This document shows positions 26,220 through 35,439 of a DNA stretch of 64,000 nt, piece after piece. How positions within the stretch are numbered: position 1 is the first letter of the stretch; each line of letters opens with the position of its first letter. A program made the translations under genes and the position numbers. Source of the stretch: Lyngbya sp. CCAP 1446/10 (GTDB lineage: Bacteria; Cyanobacteriota; Cyanobacteriia; Cyanobacteriales; Microcoleaceae); assembly GCF_026130175.1 (NCBI RefSeq), contig NZ_JAIGNI010000015.1:29987-93986 (forward strand), in the 5' to 3' direction. Below the pieces are notes generated by a model. It was not told the DNA's origin. It did not search any database and saw only the letters and a list, made by a program, of their open reading frames with translations.

Positions 26220-27257
26220 TTAGTCCGTAAGGCTTACAAGGCCATTAAAAAACCCTCCGAAGAATTGCCATACAAAAAGTAAAAAAATGAGCGACATTAA
26301 TAACAGTATGGTGTTGAAAACTAAACGGATAAGTCCTAATCCAGCTAAACGGACGAATTGTAAAAAGCCTCGCCTTGTCGGCGGCGGTGGCGGTGGTGTT
26401 GGTGTCGGTGTCGGTGCCGGTGGTGGTGTAGGAGGCGGCGACAAAGATAAAATTGCTTGCAATGCTTGCTCTGCATTTTGATAACGCTGACTGAAATGGT
26501 CGCGCACCATTTTATCTAACACATTTGCTAAATTATTACTGACTTGCGCTTGATTTCGCCAAATAATTTCTCCCGTCTGCGGATCTTCTGGTAAGGTATA
26601 AGGAGCTTGACCAGTCAATGCTTGAATCCCAATCATCCCCACTGCATAAATATCGCTACACAGTTTAGGTTTGCCCTTCGCTTGTTCACTGGGCATATAA
26701 CCCGAAGTACCAATGCCAACGGTGAAGCTAGTTTGTCCTTGAGCATTAACAACCATTGTGCTAATTTCCTTGACCGCTCCGAAATCAATCAAGATAATTT
26801 TACCATCTTGGCGGCGCATTAAATTAGCAGGTTTCAAGTCGCGATGAATCACATTTTGCTGATGAACAATGGCTAAAATTGCTAAGATATCGTGCAATAA
26901 TTTAATACTATAGGATTCGCTTAATTTTTTTCCTAGAATCAGTTCTTTGGTAAGGTCATGTCCTTCGATCAAATCTTGCACCAAATAAAATTCGCCATTT
27001 TCCTCAAAGTGGGCGGAAAGGCTGGGGATTTGGTCGTGTAGCTTACCCAATTTATACAGGGTTTCGGCTTCTTTGTCGAACAAGCCTTTGGCAATTAGTA
27101 AGTCGGCGGGTTTTAGGCTTTTCGGTTTAAGATGTTTGACAACGCACTGGGGCTGTCCGGGTAAGTCTAAATCTTTGGCGAGGTAGGTGTCGCCAAAAGC
27201 GCCTTGTCCCAAGAATTCGATAATTTGATAATGATTGCGGAGGGTACGATCCAGCAT
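26220..27257 (-). CDS. serine/threonine protein kinase with C-terminal membrane anchor
   Basis: 345 residues. Kinase motifs: LGQGAFGDTYLA (residues 16-27), Lys41 in VVKHLK, HRDLKPANL (138-146), IDFGAVKE (157-164) and the activation-segment GTSGYMPSEQAKGK; all catalytic residues are present. A Pro/Thr-rich linker (about 278-300) is followed by RRGFLQFVRLAGLGL and a hydrophobic anchor (about 310-335). The RRGFLQF linker is like that seen in kinases that continue into a SUMF1 domain; here the frame ends and a separate SUMF1 gene follows. Likely a plasma-membrane signalling kinase. Confidence 0.9.
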   Translation of the reverse strand: MLDRTLRNHYQIIEFLGQGAFGDTYLAKDLDLPGQPQCVVKHLKPKSLKPADLLIAKGLFDKEAETLYKLGKLHDQIPSLSAHFEENGEFYLVQDLIEGHDLTKELILGKKLSESYSIKLLHDILAILAIVHQQNVIHRDLKPANLMRRQDGKIILIDFGAVKEISTMVVNAQGQTSFTVGIGTSGYMPSEQAKGKPKLCSDIYAVGMIGIQALTGQAPYTLPEDPQTGEIIWRNQAQVSNNLANVLDKMVRDHFSQRYQNAEQALQAILSLSPPPTPPPAPTPTPTPPPPPPTRRGFLQFVRLAGLGLIRLVFNTILLLMSLIFLLFVWQFFGGFFNGLVSLTD

Positions 27258-27313
27258 AGTATTCAGGGAATGCAGTGGAAGTTAGGATATATTGTCGCAC
27301 AAAAAGTAATGAG

Positions 27314-27625
27314 ATGCTTAAATTCAGAATCGTTGCCGCATTTATACTGCTAATTAGTGCCAGTTGTTCAACTCCCGCACAATCACAAAATCCTGCACAA
27401 GTAAAGCCAAATAACTCTTTAGTTCAACTCCAGCCAACCCGCGAACAAATCCTCAATGCTTGCGTGATCAATCGCGCGGAAACTCTGCCAAATCCTTTTA
27501 CGGATGTGCCATCAAATCACTGGGCTTACAAAGCTGTTTTGACGATGTATTATTGCGGCGCTTACCGAGAAGCAACTGCACCTGCTTTAATTCAAGAATT
27601 GCTCGAATCACCACAAATCAATTGA
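27314..27625 (+). CDS. secreted protein with a partial SLH-like motif
   Basis: About 103 residues from the ATG at 27314. A signal-type hydrophobic stretch (FRIVAAFILLISASCS) comes first; Cys could be lipidated, though the lipobox is weak. The C-terminal part PFTDVPSNHWAYKAVLTMYYCGA resembles the first half of an S-layer homology domain. Function unknown; probably periplasmic or surface. It diverges from the kinase gene with 56 bp between the starts. Confidence 0.6.
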   Translation: MLKFRIVAAFILLISASCSTPAQSQNPAQVKPNNSLVQLQPTREQILNACVINRAETLPNPFTDVPSNHWAYKAVLTMYYCGAYREATAPALIQELLESPQIN

Positions 27626-27648
27626 CTATCCCGCATTTCATCAGAGGC

Positions 27649-27801
27649 CAGAAACCGGGTTTTTTACGACAATACTTGTTGAAAATCATAAATCTCGTAA
27701 AAAACCCGGTTTCTTAGTTCGCAGTATCAAGGCCAAAGAAACCGGGTTTTTGAGAGTTTTAGGGTGTGGTAACGAAGTATTTCGTAAAAACCCGGTTTCT
27801 G
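27649..27801. repeat. two tandem family B hairpins
   Basis: Hairpin one: agaaaccgggttttttacga with tcgtaaaaaacccggtttct (27650-27714). Hairpin two: aagaaaccgggtttttgag with cgtaaaaacccggtttctga (27735-27802). They differ in their loops and occupy the space between the convergent SLH-like and DUF3146 genes, where they could also stop transcription. Confidence 0.88.
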
Positions 27802-27805
27802 AATA

Positions 27806-28072
27806 TTAAAACTGAGCCCGAACCGTGAACGAATAATCGCCACCTGGTTCAAGCTGATAATCCCATTTTTCCAGAAAACGGTGCAGCGGTTCTTGAATCA
27901 ATGCCCTACCCTGAGATGGTTCAAGAATCAGTGTTTTTTCCTCCCGAAAACGCCATTGAAAGTGCCACTCAAAACTGCCGGCAGTCACTTCACCTTCAAT
28001 CGTGCCTTTTAGCCAAGATTGACCCGTAACTCGGACATGGGCTGTAGTTTCCGGCAAACGTCTCGAACTCAC
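27806..28072 (-). CDS. DUF3146 family protein
   Basis: 88 residues; AHVRVTGQSWLKGTIEGEV, FEWHFQWRFREEKTL and LEPGGDYSFTVRAQF match the cyanobacterial DUF3146 family. Its start overlaps the pth stop by 4 bp (ATGA), so it is translationally coupled to pth. No known function. Confidence 0.8.
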   Translation of the reverse strand: MSSRRLPETTAHVRVTGQSWLKGTIEGEVTAGSFEWHFQWRFREEKTLILEPSQGRALIQEPLHRFLEKWDYQLEPGGDYSFTVRAQF

Positions 28073-28731
28073 CTTTTTGTTTCCGCGCTTGTTTCTGCAA
28101 TGGTACGATTGTTGTAAAGACTCATGGCTTTTTCTACTCCCTGATGGAGGCTAAGTTCCACAGCTTCTACAACTAATTTAAGCATTTTTTCTACTAATTG
28201 ACTTTCCTCTGAGGAAAATTTTCCTAATACGAAGGAAATCGTATCTTTGTCGTTTTTAGCAGGATCGTTTTGAGGTTTGCCAATGCCAATCCGCAATCTG
28301 GGAAATTTGTCGGTGCCCAAATGAGCAATTGTCGATTTCATACCGTTGTGCCCGCCCGCTGAACCGGCCAGCCGCATTCTCATTTTGCCGATCGGCAAAT
28401 CCATATCGTCGTATACTACTAATACGGACTGTGGAGGTATTTTGTACCAATCTGTGGCCGCCCGAATCGATTGGCCAGACAGGTTCATGTACGTCAGCGG
28501 TTTCAGCAAGCGGATTTTCTGTCCCCGCGGCCGATTTCCCTCGCCAAATATTCCTTGAAATTTGCGGTTTTCTGACAGGGAAATTTGCCAAGATTTAGCG
28601 AAGGCATCTACTGCATTAAAGCCGATATTGTGTCGCGTGCGATCGTACTTTGGTTCAGGATTCCCCAAACCCACAATTAGCTGGGGAATTACTAACTCCG
28701 CTGGTGTTTCCGATTTCTGAGTGTTGTTCAT
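28069..28731 (-). CDS. pth: peptidyl-tRNA hydrolase
   Basis: A 220-residue enzyme that releases tRNA from stalled peptidyl-tRNA. LIVGLGNPEPKYDRTRHNIGFNAVD carries the conserved Asn and catalytic His; LKPLTYMNLSGQSI, VVYDDMDLPIGKMRMR, GSAGGHNGMKSTIAHLGTDKFPRLRIGIG follow in order. Slightly longer than average through N- and C-terminal tails. It lies directly downstream of tatA (the tatA stop abuts its start) and upstream of DUF3146, in the psbH-tatA-pth cluster. Confidence 0.96.
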   Translation of the reverse strand: MNNTQKSETPAELVIPQLIVGLGNPEPKYDRTRHNIGFNAVDAFAKSWQISLSENRKFQGIFGEGNRPRGQKIRLLKPLTYMNLSGQSIRAATDWYKIPPQSVLVVYDDMDLPIGKMRMRLAGSAGGHNGMKSTIAHLGTDKFPRLRIGIGKPQNDPAKNDKDTISFVLGKFSSEESQLVEKMLKLVVEAVELSLHQGVEKAMSLYNNRTIAETSAETKR

Positions 28732-28989
28732 CTAACTGTTTGTGCTATCTTCCTTAGCAGCAGCCGCGAGTTTTTCTGGTTCCGGCTTTTTGGTAGTTGC
28801 TACTGCTTCTTCTAGCTGCTTGGTTTCCCGCGTAAACTCCGACTCAAAATCCCGCGAAGCATCTTGAAAACCCCGAAGTGCTTTCCCGAAACTCCGACCA
28901 ATTTCTGGCAACTTTTTTGGGCCGAATACCAACAGGGCGATGGTAAAAATCACTGCCATTTCCGGCAAACCAATGCCAAAAATATTCAT
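28732..28989 (-). CDS. tatA: twin-arginine translocase subunit TatA/TatE
   Basis: 85 residues: one N-terminal membrane helix (MAVIFTIALLVFGPKKLPEIG), then the amphipathic GRSFGKALRGFQDASRDF and a charged tail, the standard TatA plan. The FGPKKLPE hinge is diagnostic. It forms the Tat pore for folded proteins in plasma and thylakoid membranes. It ends immediately before pth and begins 147 bp after psbH on the same strand. Confidence 0.95.
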   Translation of the reverse strand: MNIFGIGLPEMAVIFTIALLVFGPKKLPEIGRSFGKALRGFQDASRDFESEFTRETKQLEEAVATTKKPEPEKLAAAAKEDSTNS

Positions 28990-29136
28990 TTTTTGTCTCC
29001 GGTAATTTGTTTAATTAGTTAGCATTTAATTACGAGGGACTAACGGGAAAGGGCAAGGGAAAATGGGAAAACTTAGCTTTTACCATTTCTCCTCCACCCT
29101 CAGCTTTTACTGTTAGCCTTAATTTTCGCTCAAATT

Positions 29137-29340
29137 CTAGCGGCCGAGACTCGACCAATCAACATCCACATTCTCTAGAATCAGAGAAGAGTTGTAGATT
29201 TGCAAAATAATCAACAAGAACACGAAAAACAATCCGATGAAAACGCTCATCAACAGGGTGGTTCCCCAACCTGGGGCTACCTTGCCGTATTCTGAGTTAA
29301 GGGGTTTGAGTATATCTCCTAACCAAGTCCGCTGTGCCAT
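29137..29340 (-). CDS. psbH: photosystem II protein PsbH
   Basis: 67 residues with [24 protein letters not shown] and one membrane helix ([21 protein letters not shown]) followed by [13 protein letters not shown], all typical. PsbH stabilises PSII assembly and QA-QB function. The start MAQRTW is at the usual place. It is divergent from psbN. Confidence 0.97.
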   Translation of the reverse strand: MAQRTWLGDILKPLNSEYGKVAPGWGTTLLMSVFIGLFFVFLLIILQIYNSSLILENVDVDWSSLGR

Positions 29341-29551
29341 AAGTCACCTACAATGAATCTCTACAGAAAAGTTTGACATACTTCCACCGCTAATTGCGAT
29401 CGCAATTTCTCAGAAATGCGGCAGGGGGACTGAAAACAGCGGGAGTGGGCTCGGCTGCCTTACCGTACTGCGCGTAAAATCACTAGACTTTTAGACAGAT
29501 TGTTATTTTTTGTAATATTATAGAGGGGATCACTCATAATCGATCGCAAAT

Positions 29552-29683
29552 ATGGAACCAGCAGCAGTTCTCGGCATTTCTCTCGGTATCTGTCTGGTGG
29601 CAATCACCGGCTTCTCTATCTACACGGCTTTTGGCCCTCCCGCTAAGGAATTGAGAGATCCTTTTGAAGAACACGAAGACTAA
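29552..29683 (+). CDS. psbN: photosystem II assembly protein PsbN
   Basis: 43 residues: [43 protein letters not shown]. The single membrane helix and the [20 protein letters not shown] tail identify PsbN, an assembly factor for photosystem II. It is divergent from psbH with a 211-bp shared promoter region; a TATTAT-like -10 lies at about 29516-29521. Confidence 0.95.
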   Translation: MEPAAVLGISLGICLVAITGFSIYTAFGPPAKELRDPFEEHED

Positions 29684-29989
29684 AAAAGAAGAAAGTTCGG
29701 CAGCGGATTTTGTAACGGATGTAACGGATGGATGGATGTTCGGCAGCGGATGTAACTGATGTCAGAAAGAGGGAAGAAGAGATTTTCACAGTTTTCCTCT
29801 TCTGGCAATTCCCTCCTCTCCCCTGTCCCTCGTAGATATTCTGCTACCGGGATGCGATCGAACTTCTGTGCTGCGATCGACCGAAAGCCCCCAGTCAATG
29901 CTATATTCTTCAGAAATACCCTAAATCTATATTTAAAAAATCTATCTTCCAGTTAACGTAAAAAATATCAATTTTCAGGGAAAAGCATT

Positions 29990-31090
29990 ATGGGCAATAG
30001 CTTCGGGCATCTATTTCGGATTTCGACATTTGGGGAATCTCACGGCGGTGGTGTCGGGGTAGTCATTGACGGTTGTCCGCCCCTGGTTGCGATCGACGCT
30101 TCGGAAATTCAAGCGGAACTCGATCGCCGCCGCCCCGGACAAAGCAAAATTACCACGCCCCGCAAAGAAGCTGATACCTGCGAAATTCTGTCGGGCGTGT
30201 TTGAAGGCAAAACTCTGGGAACTCCGATCGCAATTTTAGTCCGCAATCAAGACACTCGCCCTCAAGATTACGGCGAAATGGCCACAACTTACCGCCCTTC
30301 CCACGCCGACGCTACCTACGATGCTAAGTACGGAATTCGCAACTGGCAAGGCGGAGGTCGAAGTTCGGCGAGGGAAACTATTGGTAGAGTAGCAGCAGGG
30401 GCGATCGCCAAAAAAATTCTCTTCCAAGCCGCAGGCGTAGAAATAGTCGGCTACGTTAAACGCATCAAAGACTTAGAATGCGTCGCCGACCCAGACACTG
30501 TTACCTTAGAACAAGTAGAAAGCAACATTGTCCGCTGTCCCGATGCCGACTGCGCCGAAAGAATGATTGAACTAATCGAAAAAGTTCGCGACAGCGGAGA
30601 TTCGATCGGCGGCGTAGTCGAATGCGTCGCCCGCAACGTACCCAAAGGCCTGGGAATGCCCGTATTCGACAAACTCGAAGCCGACTTAGCCAAAGCGATC
30701 ATGTCCTTACCCGCTAGCAAAGGCTTTGAAATTGGTTCGGGCTTTGCCGGGACTCTGCTCAAGGGCAGCGAACACAATGATGAATACTATACTGATGAAC
30801 AAGGAGAAATTCGCACAGTAACGAATCGCTCCGGTGGAATTCAGGGTGGCATTGCTAACGGTGAAAATATCATTCTGCGGGCGGCTTTCAAGCCAACTGC
30901 GACAATTCGGCAGCAGCAGCGCACTGTGACCCGAGAGGGTGAAGCAACACTGCTAGCAGCCAAAGGACGGCACGATGCTTGCGTTTTACCAAGAGCTGTG
31001 CCAATGGTCGAAGCAATGGTAGCTTTAGTGTTGTGCGACCATCTGCTGCGCCATCACGGACAATGTGGAACCTTAAAGTCTGAATTTTAA
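29990..31090 (+). CDS. aroC: chorismate synthase
   Basis: A 366-residue enzyme making chorismate from EPSP with reduced FMN, the last common step to aromatic amino acids, quinones and folate. [82 protein letters not shown] and [14 protein letters not shown] are the family signatures. Normal length. The metallo-hydrolase gene begins 1 bp after its stop, suggesting one transcript. Confidence 0.98.
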   Translation: MGNSFGHLFRISTFGESHGGGVGVVIDGCPPLVAIDASEIQAELDRRRPGQSKITTPRKEADTCEILSGVFEGKTLGTPIAILVRNQDTRPQDYGEMATTYRPSHADATYDAKYGIRNWQGGGRSSARETIGRVAAGAIAKKILFQAAGVEIVGYVKRIKDLECVADPDTVTLEQVESNIVRCPDADCAERMIELIEKVRDSGDSIGGVVECVARNVPKGLGMPVFDKLEADLAKAIMSLPASKGFEIGSGFAGTLLKGSEHNDEYYTDEQGEIRTVTNRSGGIQGGIANGENIILRAAFKPTATIRQQQRTVTREGEATLLAAKGRHDACVLPRAVPMVEAMVALVLCDHLLRHHGQCGTLKSEF

Positions 31091-31091
31091 A

Positions 31092-32003
31092 ATGGAAATC
31101 AGCTTGTCCTCTGTAGTGGCAAATCCCGTTGATTGCCCTCAACCCTCCGAAGCAATAAAAGGTATAGATGATTTTGTAGTACAGTTCTGGGGCGTCCGGG
31201 GCAGTGTTCCGACACCAGGATCGGAAACTGTTCGCTACGGCGGAAATACTTCTTGTTTGGAAATGCGAGTCGGTGGAAAACGCTTGATTTTTGACGGCGG
31301 AACTGGCTTGCGGATGCTGGGAGACCAGTTGATGCAAGAAATGCCGATACAAGCTTATATGTTTTTTACTCACTACCACTGGGATCACATTCAAGGTTTC
31401 CCGCTGTTCGCCCCAGCTTTTATCCGCGGCAATAGGTTTGATATTTATGGGGCGATTCCGCCGGATGGAGATTGTCTGAAACGGCACTTCGTCGAACGGG
31501 TTCTGCACTCGAATTCGCCGGTGCCGCTTATGGGTTTGCCGGCAGATTTGAATTTTCACGAGATCAATCACAACCAGACGATGATGCTGGATGATATTGA
31601 GATTAGGACTGGTTCTCTTAATCACCCGAATACTGCGATGGGATATCGGGTGACTTGGCAGGGACGTTCTGTTGTTTACTGTTCGGATACTGAACATTTT
31701 CCCGATCGACTCGATGAGAATATTTATAATCTAGCCCTCGATGCTGACGTGCTGATCTACGATGCGATGTACACCGACGAGGAATATCACAACCCGAAGT
31801 CTCCGAAGGTGGGTTGGGGACACTCGACTTGGCAGGAAGCGGTGAGAATGGCTAAGGAAGCGCGGGTGAAACGGGTGGTGATTTTTCACCATGATCCGGC
31901 TCATACTGACGATTTTCTCGATCGCATCGCCGAAGAGGTACAAATCGCTTTTCCCAAGGCTGTCATGGCCCGCGAGGGTCTTATTTTGCCGATCGGCTTC
32001 TGA
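31092..32003 (+). CDS. MBL-fold metallo-hydrolase
   Basis: 303 residues. FWGVRGSVPTPG and RYGGNTSCLEM lead into the fold; the metal-binding motif is THYHWDHIQGFPLF (HxHxDH type), with later ligands in SLNHPN, CSDTEH and IFHHD. This type is close to PhnP/RNase Z-like hydrolases and is often found in cyanobacteria as a single gene of unknown substrate. It directly follows aroC and ends at a strong terminator. Confidence 0.88.
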   Translation: MEISLSSVVANPVDCPQPSEAIKGIDDFVVQFWGVRGSVPTPGSETVRYGGNTSCLEMRVGGKRLIFDGGTGLRMLGDQLMQEMPIQAYMFFTHYHWDHIQGFPLFAPAFIRGNRFDIYGAIPPDGDCLKRHFVERVLHSNSPVPLMGLPADLNFHEINHNQTMMLDDIEIRTGSLNHPNTAMGYRVTWQGRSVVYCSDTEHFPDRLDENIYNLALDADVLIYDAMYTDEEYHNPKSPKVGWGHSTWQEAVRMAKEARVKRVVIFHHDPAHTDDFLDRIAEEVQIAFPKAVMAREGLILPIGF

Positions 32004-32051
32004 ACTTTCGTCGGTACGATCAATCGTATCTTTGTCAAACCATCATTTGAT

Positions 32052-32090
32052 GTGGAGCAGGTCTTGCGGCCTGCTCCACAACTTTTTTAT
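32052..32090 (+). terminator. intrinsic terminator after aroC-MBL
   Basis: gtggagcagg (32052-32061) pairs with cctgctccac (32070-32079), followed by aactttttta. About 50 bp after the MBL stop codon. Confidence 0.9.
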
Positions 32091-32790
32091 TTTTAGCAAT
32101 TACTGTTAGTGCGTGGTATAATTCTGGGCTAGTAACTTTTTAGGAAGAATATTTAAGTTTTTTTTGATTGTTTTACCCGCTCTTATTTGAGAATATCGGC
32201 AAAATTAGCAGTTGGTTAATCGCGATCGGGAGTTTAGCCGATCGATCCTGCGGGCTTGATGGCTTCGTTGAGCGTAATTGCGATCGGTTTGAATGTGCCG
32301 TCAGAAGAAGTATCGAGTTTGAGGGCATCTCAGATGAGAGCGAAGTGCCGTACAACCTGCGGGCGATCGCAGGATCGAGCAACAACGCACCCGCGCGATC
32401 GCTTCCGCAAAACGCACAGCAAGAAGTAAAATAATTGAAGGATTGCAGCAGGCGAAAAAGTGAAAGTTTTAAGTGTCAACAAACACGGCGAGGCTCCGCA
32501 AGATTTCACTCTCGCACGAGGCTCCCCTGATGGCAACAGACTTGGCTTGATCATCGTCATACCTGCAATTTTTTGAGTAATTCCTAAACAAAAAAGCTGA
32601 GGTTACAGTTAGGAAAAAACACAAGTTAGGTGCTTTTTTGGAAACATGAATATTTGCAACTCTGAAAAGCCGATCTGAGAGCTTTTCGCTACAATTTGAG
32701 TGATTTTTTCGCAGTCAATTTCATTCAAAAGAAAGAAACCATCGCTCTTTGGTTTGGGACTAGCTGCAACAGCAAAGTGAATGTTATGAC
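32091..32790. other. gene-free stretch before the Wzz-like gene
   Basis: About 700 bp. Two overlapping opposite-strand open frames near 32168-32560 have no family resemblance and are rich in gatcg words; I do not accept them as genes. The stretch contains several CGATCG words and presumably the promoter of the Wzz-like gene in the last 150 bp. Confidence 0.5.
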
Positions 32791-32802
32791 TTGACTATCA
32801 AA

Positions 32803-33798
32803 ATGGGAAATTTACGTTTTAGATCTTCATCAAATCAGTACAGATGGATTGCCCTAGGCAGTTTTGCTGTAATTATGGGTATTTCAGGGGCATTAGCCTA
32901 CCGCCTAGCTCCGCTGCCGGGATTCCTGGCCCAAGGCACTCTGACTTCTAATAATCCGCCAGTAAAATTTTCGAGTACGGGCGCGACAATTCTCAAGCAG
33001 GGAGAGCAACTCACTCCCGATGTTTTGCTGGCAGATAATGTTGTCAAAGCAGTGGCAGATGCAGTTAAGCTGTCGCCTCAGCAAATTCGACAAAATGCTA
33101 GCGTCAAGATTTCTAAGCCGGAAGAACCTCTACAGATTGCTGTTGGGTATCGCTCGCTTGATCGGGATCAAGCAGTGCAAACGGCGGATATGTTGATGAA
33201 GGGCATGGTTGAAAAAAGCCGCCTGATTAATAGATATCGGTGGCAATCAGTCAATCAGTCGCTCAACCAACGCTTGGCACAAGTCACTCAAGACCTCAAA
33301 CAAGCTCAGCAAAAACTCGACCAATACGAAAGAGAGCGCGCTCGCCTGTTGCAGCAAATGAAGCTTCAGCAAGACGTATACAACAAAACTCAACTGGCAA
33401 TGGCGGATACGCAAGCGTCAGAAAAAGAAATGGTGAGCAGTTTTGCCGCCGCTACGGCGCCGCAAATTGTGGCGACGCCCACGAGCGATCCGACTGTGCC
33501 TCTAATTGTGGGAGTTGGCCTGCTGTTGGCGATTTTGGTGAGCCGCGGTTTGATTCCTTCGGTGGCTGATTGGCAGAACAAATCAGCTTTTCAGCGAGAA
33601 GAGAGCGAAAGACTCCAAAGTGCTTTGTACCGACTGATCAAAGAAGGCAGCGGCGAAATCACTCTGGTGCGGTTTGCGATGGAGACGCGGCTGTCGCCGG
33701 ATGTCGCTCAGCGTTTTTTGAACCAACAAGCTGAAGTCTTTAATGCCAATTGCGAAATTAAAGACGATGGCAGCATTTTGTATCACTTCCACATTTAA
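32803..33798 (+). CDS. Wzz-like membrane protein with a C-terminal winged-helix-like segment
   Basis: About 331 residues from the ATG at 32803 (TTG upstream at 32791 is also possible). An N-terminal membrane helix (WIALGSFAVIMGISGALAY), a periplasmic domain with repeated chain-length-determinant features (SVKISKPEEPLQIAVGYRS, then RYRWQSVNQSLNQRLAQVT and a coiled coil KQAQQKLDQYERERARLLQQ), a second helix (VPLIVGVGLLLAILVSRGLI) and a cytoplasmic tail. The tail (LYRLIKEGSGEITLVRFAME, then RFLNQQAEVFNANCEI) looks like a small winged-helix fold. It may regulate polysaccharide chain length or another envelope process; I do not recognise a specific gene. Confidence 0.7.
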   Translation: MGNLRFRSSSNQYRWIALGSFAVIMGISGALAYRLAPLPGFLAQGTLTSNNPPVKFSSTGATILKQGEQLTPDVLLADNVVKAVADAVKLSPQQIRQNASVKISKPEEPLQIAVGYRSLDRDQAVQTADMLMKGMVEKSRLINRYRWQSVNQSLNQRLAQVTQDLKQAQQKLDQYERERARLLQQMKLQQDVYNKTQLAMADTQASEKEMVSSFAAATAPQIVATPTSDPTVPLIVGVGLLLAILVSRGLIPSVADWQNKSAFQREESERLQSALYRLIKEGSGEITLVRFAMETRLSPDVAQRFLNQQAEVFNANCEIKDDGSILYHFHI

Positions 33799-33823
33799 AG
33801 GGCTGCGGGCGTGACTGCCCCAC

Positions 33824-33871
33824 AAAAGAGTTTAGCCGATCGAGCAGTGGCTCGATCGGCTAAACTCTTTT
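33824..33871 (+). terminator. long perfect hairpin after the Wzz-like gene
   Basis: aaaagagtttagccgatcgag (33824-33844, 21 bp) pairs exactly with the segment at 33851-33871 around the loop cagtgg, 25 bp after the stop. The right arm ends in ctctttt. It suits a bidirectional terminator, or a repeat element used as one. Confidence 0.75.
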
Positions 33872-33922
33872 GGGACAAGCACGATGTTGAAGCAATTACG
33901 GCTTCAGTTATCGCCGCTAGCA

Positions 33923-34134
33923 GAAAAATCAATATTAGCAAGGGTTTTAGCAATTAATCACGCCGCGGGCGATCGGCTAGCATTTGTGTTGATTTGGTAA
34001 ACTTTTTTAATTTTGTGTTCCGCTCACTGAAAAATCAATATTAGCAAGGGTTTTAGCAATTAATCACGCCGCGGGCGATCGGCTAGCATTTGTGTTGATT
34101 TGGTAAACTTTTTTAATTTTGTGTTCCGCTCACT
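33923..34134. repeat. perfect 106-bp tandem duplication
   Basis: The unit starting gaaaaatcaatattagcaag and ending tgttccgctcact occurs at 33923-34028 and again at 34029-34134 with no mismatch. A third partial start (gaaatatt) follows. The units carry a gcgggcgatcggc word. The lack of divergence indicates a very recent event. Confidence 0.95.
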
Positions 34135-34137
34135 GAA

Positions 34138-34601
34138 ATATTAGTATTATGAAAGTAAGTAAATTTACGGTTAATTTTACCTAAGTTCCCGGATCAAGGG
34201 CTACTTTCTCGTTAAGTATTGTTGAGGAGGCCAGCAACCTCAGTATAAATGCTGTACTCTTGAGCAATAAATTGTTGACGTATGTTAAATAGTTTCACAT
34301 AAGAGACTAGATATAGCAACAGCCAAGAATAAAACTCCCAGCCGGAAAGCGTGCGTTTTTACATTCAACTTTTGCAATCACCTGTTGAGGCTAAATTTAT
34401 GATGTTTGGAATAATTTGTTCTTCTTGCGTAGTATACTTTTTGCTGATGTCGATCGCTAATTACGGCGACACAGGAATGTAGATTATTTAAGGCACTCAG
34501 GCACTCTAGAAAGAAGGCAGCAGACAAAAAACAGTTTGACAACTTCGGTCAAGTCTCAGAATAAGACTTGTGTGTGGTGTACGGGCTAGGCAGAAAAATA
34601 G
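34138..34601. other. gene-free stretch before the aldolase gene
   Basis: About 460 bp. A small hairpin gaggaggccagcaacctc lies near 34228-34245. A 27-codon open frame at 34399 (MMFGIICSSC...) has one hydrophobic segment but no recognised family. I see no known RNA motif; a long leader or a small RNA is possible. Confidence 0.4.
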
Positions 34602-35240
34602 ATGGATGAAGGAGTCGTTAAGTACCGCTGCGAATGGCAAGAGGCAGATCCTTTAGCTGCCGATAACATAGCAGATTTGATCGACTGGCGCGATCGACTC
34701 CACTCTTGGGGACTAATAGGCGTCTACGAAAATGGCATTGGTTTTGGTAACGTCAGCGTCAGACTCGACAATTCTTGCCAATTCGTGATTTCAGGCACCC
34801 AGACGGCACACTTGCCAAATCTGGGGCCTGATTTCTACTGTACTGTCACTGAATTTAACTTAGAACAAAATTTTCTCGGCTGCCGGGGCCCCGTACCAGC
34901 TTCGTCGGAGTCCCTAACTCACGCAGCCCTGTACCTTCACAGAGATGATGTGGGCGCGATAATTCACGTTCACAATCCTCAACTATGGCAGCAACTGCTG
35001 TTTAAGATTCCTACGACTAGAAAAGAAATACCTTACGGTACTCCGCAGATGGCCTTAGAAATGTTTAGACTTTTTGAGGAGGAGAATTTAGGCGATCGTA
35101 AAATTCTGGCGATGGCCGGTCACGAGGACGGAATTATCTGTTTTGGCAGTACCTTGGATGAAGCTGGCAAAGTGCTCTCGGCGGCGATCGGGTTAGACCT
35201 AGAGAGTCAAAAATTTGAGACTAAGGTTCAAAGCTACTAG
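34602..35240 (+). CDS. class II aldolase/adducin family protein
   Basis: 212 residues. NIADLIDWRDRLHSWGLIGVY, GFGNVSVRL, FVISGTQTAHL, SSESLTHAALY and AIIHVHNPQLW match the class II aldolase/adducin fold; the zinc ligands are likely the two His in HVHNP and the His in AGHEDGI. Substrate unknown: family members include fuculose-phosphate aldolase and methylthioribulose-phosphate dehydratase, and the distant match does not separate them. It is followed after 199 bp by two overlapping unknown genes on the same strand. Confidence 0.82.
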   Translation: MDEGVVKYRCEWQEADPLAADNIADLIDWRDRLHSWGLIGVYENGIGFGNVSVRLDNSCQFVISGTQTAHLPNLGPDFYCTVTEFNLEQNFLGCRGPVPASSESLTHAALYLHRDDVGAIIHVHNPQLWQQLLFKIPTTRKEIPYGTPQMALEMFRLFEEENLGDRKILAMAGHEDGIICFGSTLDEAGKVLSAAIGLDLESQKFETKVQSY

Positions 35241-35439
35241 ATTCATCTGTGCAGTAAATCTAAAATCTCACATCGACTGACTTTGGTGCCTGATGTGAGT
35301 TAGACTGGCTTTGACCGTTGACATCTGGCAGATCGATCTAGCAGGCCCGGGTGCAAAATTTTTAAATTGCCTCTTGCCTCTGTGGTGAGGGAAAGATATT
35401 TTAAAGAAACACATTTTATAGCAAAAGCTGAGAGTAATC

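Noticed and set aside
32168..32434. 88-codon plus-strand frame
   Set aside because: No start site, no recognisable sequence; frequent cgatcg words keep the frame open.
34399..34482. 27-codon hydrophobic mini-ORF (MMFGIICSSC)
   Set aside because: Resembles none of the small photosystem or cytochrome b6f subunits I can recall and lacks a good ribosome site.
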